Shown in pieces: positions 59,805-64,000 of a stretch of 64,000 nucleotides of DNA. The stretch covers positions 154,176-218,175 of the forward strand of contig NZ_JAOWIF010000042.1 of assembly GCF_030332225.1 (NCBI RefSeq), in the 5' to 3' direction. This DNA is from Citrobacter sp. Cu233 (GTDB lineage Bacteria > Pseudomonadota > Gammaproteobacteria > Enterobacterales > Enterobacteriaceae). A program made the position numbers and the translations under genes. The notes under the pieces were generated by a model. The model made no database searches. It was given only the letters and a program-made list of their open reading frames with translations, and was not told where the DNA came from. Numbering within the stretch: the stretch's first letter is position 1; each line of letters begins with the position of its first letter.

Positions 59805-60344
59805 TTATCCCCTAAAACCTGGTGGAATATGGCTGTCAGGTTCGCTGACACTGTTAACATCGCGCTTGGGCATTCCGCCATTGCTGGCCCGGCCTATTTG
59901 TATGCTGCGTGCCAGTTTTTGCTGCCACTGGATATGGTGAAAGACTTTGCCTTCGGCTTGCCAGTAGGCAACAAATGAAGCCAGTTCTTCAGCGGTGACT
60001 GGTTCTCTTAGCGCCACTCCCCATAACGCCGCCTGACGCTGGAAGTCAGCATCTGGCTGCCAGTCAGCGTACATCGCAAATTTACCCATTGGCACGGCAA
60101 CCGGTGCAGCTTGCGGCTCTTCATAAAATTGGGCATCTAATGTTACATCGCTTCCCGGGCGTGACAGCTTCTCTTCAAGCGCCAGCAACTCTGCCAGCCG
60201 TGCTGGGGTTACTGCGTAAAAAGCCGGCGCATTATTGGCAAAAACAGCCACAGCGCCAGTCGCCGACTTTGCCAGCACCGCGTTGTGATCGTGTAATAAG
60301 GCGTCAATACTGATGACGTCCGGAGTCAAAATTTTGCAGGACAT
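59805..60344 (-). CDS. dnaT: Primosomal protein I
   Basis: A 179-residue protein starting [14 protein letters not shown] at 60344, same length as E. coli DnaT; four codons upstream are not counted. It brings DnaB-DnaC to PriA-PriB at collapsed forks. N-terminal oligomerisation domain, then the conserved C-terminal [20 protein letters not shown]. dnaT-dnaC form one operon. Confidence 0.96.
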   Translation of the reverse strand: MSCKILTPDVISIDALLHDHNAVLAKSATGAVAVFANNAPAFYAVTPARLAELLALEEKLSRPGSDVTLDAQFYEEPQAAPVAVPMGKFAMYADWQPDADFQRQAALWGVALREPVTAEELASFVAYWQAEGKVFHHIQWQQKLARSIQIGRASNGGMPKRDVNSVSEPDSHIPPGFRG

Positions 60345-60415
60345 AATGTTTCTCAATACTGAACAACAACCGAGAAGGGACTGCTTTTATAGTAACACAG
60401 AGAAAGAGGAGAGCA

Positions 60416-60443
60416 GCAGATGAGGGAAGGTTCCCCCATCTGC
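60416..60443 (-). terminator. Terminator after yjjB
   Basis: GCAGATG (60416-60422) pairs with CATCTGC (60437-60443), with an inner GGGA/TTCCC stem. It separates yjjPB from the dnaTC promoter. Confidence 0.6.
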
Positions 60444-60466
60444 GAAGGGGTAAACAGGCTCACTCG

Positions 60467-61707
<1,241 letters not shown>

Positions 61708-62149
61708 AGCTCGCTCTGACTAAAAGATGCTCTCTTAATGAAGAATATCTTCTTTTTATCATGAAGCGCGAGTCCGTTGGCTCTGGATAAGATCAATCTT
61801 TGTGTTGAAAAAAGAAACCGGTCACTCGGTGGTTGCAGGGAATTGTATCGTAGACCCACTCCTGAACCAGGGCTAAATTTTCTGAGGTGAACAGTAATTA
61901 CGTAAGGAATGCTAATAATTTAATGTAGTTATTTTAATTGTACAATGATTGTACTTATGCGTGATTATGGCATGATGAATTTATAGTGTGATGTTATTGG
62001 GAATGTAGCATCACCGTTCCTTATTCAGAATAGGGATAATAATTCATCCTGTCTATTGTTCAACGCATGCCTATTTATTAATTATTTTATTTGATTGTAG
62101 GTGATACTTGTGCAAGCAAGATATGAAGACATGTGAATATGGAGGAGTT
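61708..62149. promoter_or_regulatory. AT-rich control region of yjjQ-bglJ
   Basis: No gene is visible in these 442 nt. The region is strongly AT-rich, in keeping with H-NS silencing of yjjQ-bglJ known in E. coli. A perfect palindrome GTACAAT-G-ATTGTAC at 61940-61954 is a candidate operator. Confidence 0.5.
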
Positions 62150-62875
62150 ATGTTGCTGGGACGCTGCAAGAACGCAATTATTATTAGTAAATTACCTATC
62201 ATACAAACTGGGCTTAAAGGGGTAATGCAGGCGCATTTCTCCGATTGCAAACTGACCTACTGCTGCTCCGTAGAAGAACTGACATTGCTGCAACTGCGAC
62301 GTTCAGATCTGGTCATCGCTGATTTAACCGGAGATTGTAGCCATCCGCGTTCGATCTGCGAACAATATTATTCTTTGTTACCCCAATACCGTGATATTCA
62401 CTGGGTCTTTCTTGTTTCTCGAAATTATTATCCTGTGGCCGTTGAGTTGCTGATGTGTCCAATCAGTACACTGTTATCCGATGCCGAACCGATCGACAGT
62501 TTAGTAAATGCTATTGATGCGGGGAATATTTATGCTGATAGAATTAGCCAGGTATTGATCTCTCCGGTAATAACACCAGAAAGACAGGATCATAGCGTAC
62601 ATTCAATTATTCTGACACTCTCTGAACGGAAAGTGCTACGGCTTCTGGGAAAGGGCTGGGGGATTAACCAGATTGCTACATTACTTAAAAAAAGTAATAA
62701 GACTATCAGCGCCCAGAAAAATAGTGCAATGCGCCGTCTGTCAATACACAGCAATGCGGAGATGTATGCCTGGATAAATAGTTCTCAAGGAGCACGAGAA
62801 TTGAATCTACCGTCAGTTTATGGAGAAACCACGGAATGGAAGACAAAAGTATCAAAAGAAATGTCGCACTGGTAG
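62150..62875 (+). CDS. yjjQ: LuxR-type regulator
   Basis: A 241-residue protein starting [13 protein letters not shown] at 62150 with GGAGGAG directly upstream; same length as E. coli YjjQ. The N-terminal receiver-like domain lacks the usual phosphorylation Asp set; the C-terminal LuxR HTH is clear ([20 protein letters not shown], then [19 protein letters not shown]). In E. coli YjjQ represses flagellar and capsule genes and is silenced by H-NS. Its 3' end overlaps bglJ by 40 nt. Confidence 0.94.
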   Translation: MLLGRCKNAIIISKLPIIQTGLKGVMQAHFSDCKLTYCCSVEELTLLQLRRSDLVIADLTGDCSHPRSICEQYYSLLPQYRDIHWVFLVSRNYYPVAVELLMCPISTLLSDAEPIDSLVNAIDAGNIYADRISQVLISPVITPERQDHSVHSIILTLSERKVLRLLGKGWGINQIATLLKKSNKTISAQKNSAMRRLSIHSNAEMYAWINSSQGARELNLPSVYGETTEWKTKVSKEMSHW

Positions 62876-63525
62876 AAAAGTGTGTCATGAGCAGTGTGGG
62901 TATTTATAATTTATTTGATGCCATACCGAATAACCAATACCGACTCCATCCCTTTTCACGACAGCCAGCCTTCAGCCAGGCGATGTCACAGACGTCATTT
63001 TTCGCGGTTATTTTTTCACTTTCCGCGAAAAGAACCGATCGTCGCACCGGGCTGGCTTACCTGACGGAGCTGGCGGTGAAATACCCTCGCATCAAGCGAG
63101 TTGTCATTGCCGATGATGATGATGAGGCGCGGTTAATTGGCTCGCTGTCACCGTTACCACTGGATGCCGTGATTAGCAAAGCATCCACGCTGAGTGTGTT
63201 ACAGGAAGAATTATTTGCAGCGCTGGATTGTGTCATAGGGGAAATAGAGGATACAAAAAAACTCTGGTATATCAATCAATGTCGTATGCTTAGCCCAACC
63301 GAGCGCGAAATTCTGCGCTATATGTCGAATGGTTATTCGATGCTGCAGATCGCGATTGAGCTTGAGCGAAACATTAAAACGATTCGTGCGCATAAATTTA
63401 ATGTGATGTCCAAACTGGGCGTTAGTTCGGATGCCGGATTACTGGATGCTGCCGATATTCTGTTGCATGTACGCTCTGCTGAACTGTCATCTTTTCGTCG
63501 TACTGCCCCGTTATGGCGCGCTTGA
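62836..63525 (+). CDS. bglJ: LuxR-type co-activator (RcsB partner)
   Basis: A 229-residue protein (E. coli 225) beginning [20 protein letters not shown] inside the end of yjjQ. The LuxR HTH is [20 protein letters not shown] followed by [20 protein letters not shown]. BglJ works as a heterodimer with RcsB to relieve H-NS silencing of bgl and other genes. The 40-nt overlap with yjjQ implies translational coupling. Confidence 0.93.
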   Translation: MEDKSIKRNVALVEKCVMSSVGIYNLFDAIPNNQYRLHPFSRQPAFSQAMSQTSFFAVIFSLSAKRTDRRTGLAYLTELAVKYPRIKRVVIADDDDEARLIGSLSPLPLDAVISKASTLSVLQEELFAALDCVIGEIEDTKKLWYINQCRMLSPTEREILRYMSNGYSMLQIAIELERNIKTIRAHKFNVMSKLGVSSDAGLLDAADILLHVRSAELSSFRRTAPLWRA

Positions 63526-63545
63526 GAAAAAGTGTATTAGCTTAG

Positions 63546-64000
63546 TCATTGGCATGGAAACTGGCACACATCAACCCAGGTCGCCGCAGTCAGTTCTGCT
63601 ATTCTCTCTGGCGTGATGCGAACCGCGCTGTGAGTAGCTCCAGCCGCAGGGAGCACTTCAGTGTAGTGTTTCAACGAGACATCACAGTACACCGATATTG
63701 GTGTCTCCAACCCGAAAGGACATACGCCTCCCACGGGATGGCCTGTTGCGATGACCACTTCATCGCTACTCAGCATGCGCGCTTTAGCACCAAACGTATT
63801 TTTCAGTTTTTTATTATCGAGGCGAGCATCTCCTCTGGCGACGACCAGGATAATGTCGTTTTTCACCTTTAGTGACAGCGTTTTTGCTATCTGCCCTGGT
63901 TCGACGTTATGGGCTTTTGCTGCCAGATCGACGGTGGCGGTGCTTTGATCTAATTCGATGATTTCAATATCTGGCGCATGTTGCGCTAAAAACTGCCGCA
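63546..64000 (-). CDS. YbaK/EbsC-type aminoacyl-tRNA deacylase, cut by window edge
   Basis: The frame ends at 63546 and is still open at 64000, giving at least 151 codons; a GTG at 63866 could start a shorter form, but in-frame upstream sequence continues the family: AQHAPDIEIIELDQSTATVD, then AKAHNVEPGQIAKTLSLKVK. The Lys in GQIAKTL and the GHPVGGVCPFG motif near the C-terminus are the hallmark of the YbaK/ProX group, which hydrolyse mischarged tRNA. It converges on bglJ. fhuF is expected nearby in E. coli order; this gene is an addition in this place. Confidence 0.9.
   Translation of the reverse strand, partial: RQFLAQHAPDIEIIELDQSTATVDLAAKAHNVEPGQIAKTLSLKVKNDIILVVARGDARLDNKKLKNTFGAKARMLSSDEVVIATGHPVGGVCPFGLETPISVYCDVSLKHYTEVLPAAGATHSAVRITPERIAELTAATWVDVCQFPCQ

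Overview
The window is chromosomal DNA of an enteric bacterium, most likely of the Citrobacter freundii group. It follows the E. coli K-12 97-99 minute gene order (gntP-uxuABR, yjiLMN, mdtM, yjiR, yjiS, symE, hsd, yjiA, yjiX, btsT, tsr, lgoTRD, opgB, yjjA, dnaCT, yjjBP, yjjQ-bglJ). It also carries tyrosine phenol-lyase, nearly identical as recalled to the C. freundii enzyme, next to a tyrosine permease gene. No database search was run, so names rest on recognised sequence, motifs and gene order.

Layout. (1) 1-4650 is visibly AT-rich foreign DNA: a partial unknown gene, a type II restriction-modification system (helix-turn-helix controller, two related nuclease-like proteins, divergent beta-class methyltransferase) and a small membrane protein. 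It ends at a copy of the 3' end of a leuX-type tRNA(Leu), a typical island attachment site. (2) 4654-6707: two divergent HNH nucleases resembling the two halves of the phosphorothioate-dependent enzyme ScoMcrA, then a first SymE toxin with a SymR-like antisense hairpin. (3) 6708-11179: tyrosine phenol-lyase with TyrR and CRP sites, its permease tutB broken by one in-frame amber codon, and a pyridoxal-kinase-like gene. (4) 11316-16622: BIME, lactate permease and divergent lutABC. (5) 16672-22094: gluconate permease gntP and the hexuronate genes uxuA, uxuB, uxuR. (6) 22733-24607: a small ribbon-helix-helix-like protein, a porin and a small membrane protein. (7) 24887-28488: DUF3343 protein, yjiL, yjiM, yjiN. 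(8) 28563-32157: LysR regulator divergent from a dicarboxylate/amino-acid symporter and a cystathionine beta-lyase-like enzyme. (9) 32208-37527: mdtM, Rpn fragment, MocR regulator yjiR, yjiS, an unknown lipoprotein. (10) 37612-44644: second symE/symR, type IB-like hsdRMS, BrnT/BrnA. (11) 44689-50083: yjiA, yjiX, pyruvate transporter btsT with four regularly spaced BtsR-like sites, and tsr with a sigma-28 promoter. (12) 50171-55863: acetyltransferase and the L-galactonate cluster lgoT, lgoR, lgoD joined to a uxaB-type reductase. (13) 55967-64000: opgB, yjjA, dnaC-dnaT, yjjB-yjjP, yjjQ-bglJ and a partial YbaK-type deacylase.

Two themes stand out. One is defence against incoming DNA: a type II system, two type-IV-like nucleases, a type I system, a toxin-antitoxin pair and two SOS-type SymE toxins, each symE next to restriction genes. 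The other is sugar acid and hydroxy acid use: gluconate, glucuronate, L-galactonate, lactate and pyruvate. The most notable observations are the pair of related nuclease subunits in the type II system, the split ScoMcrA-like pair, the tutB nonsense codon, the duplicated symE/symR, and the lgoD-uxaB operon that would carry L-galactonate to D-altronate.
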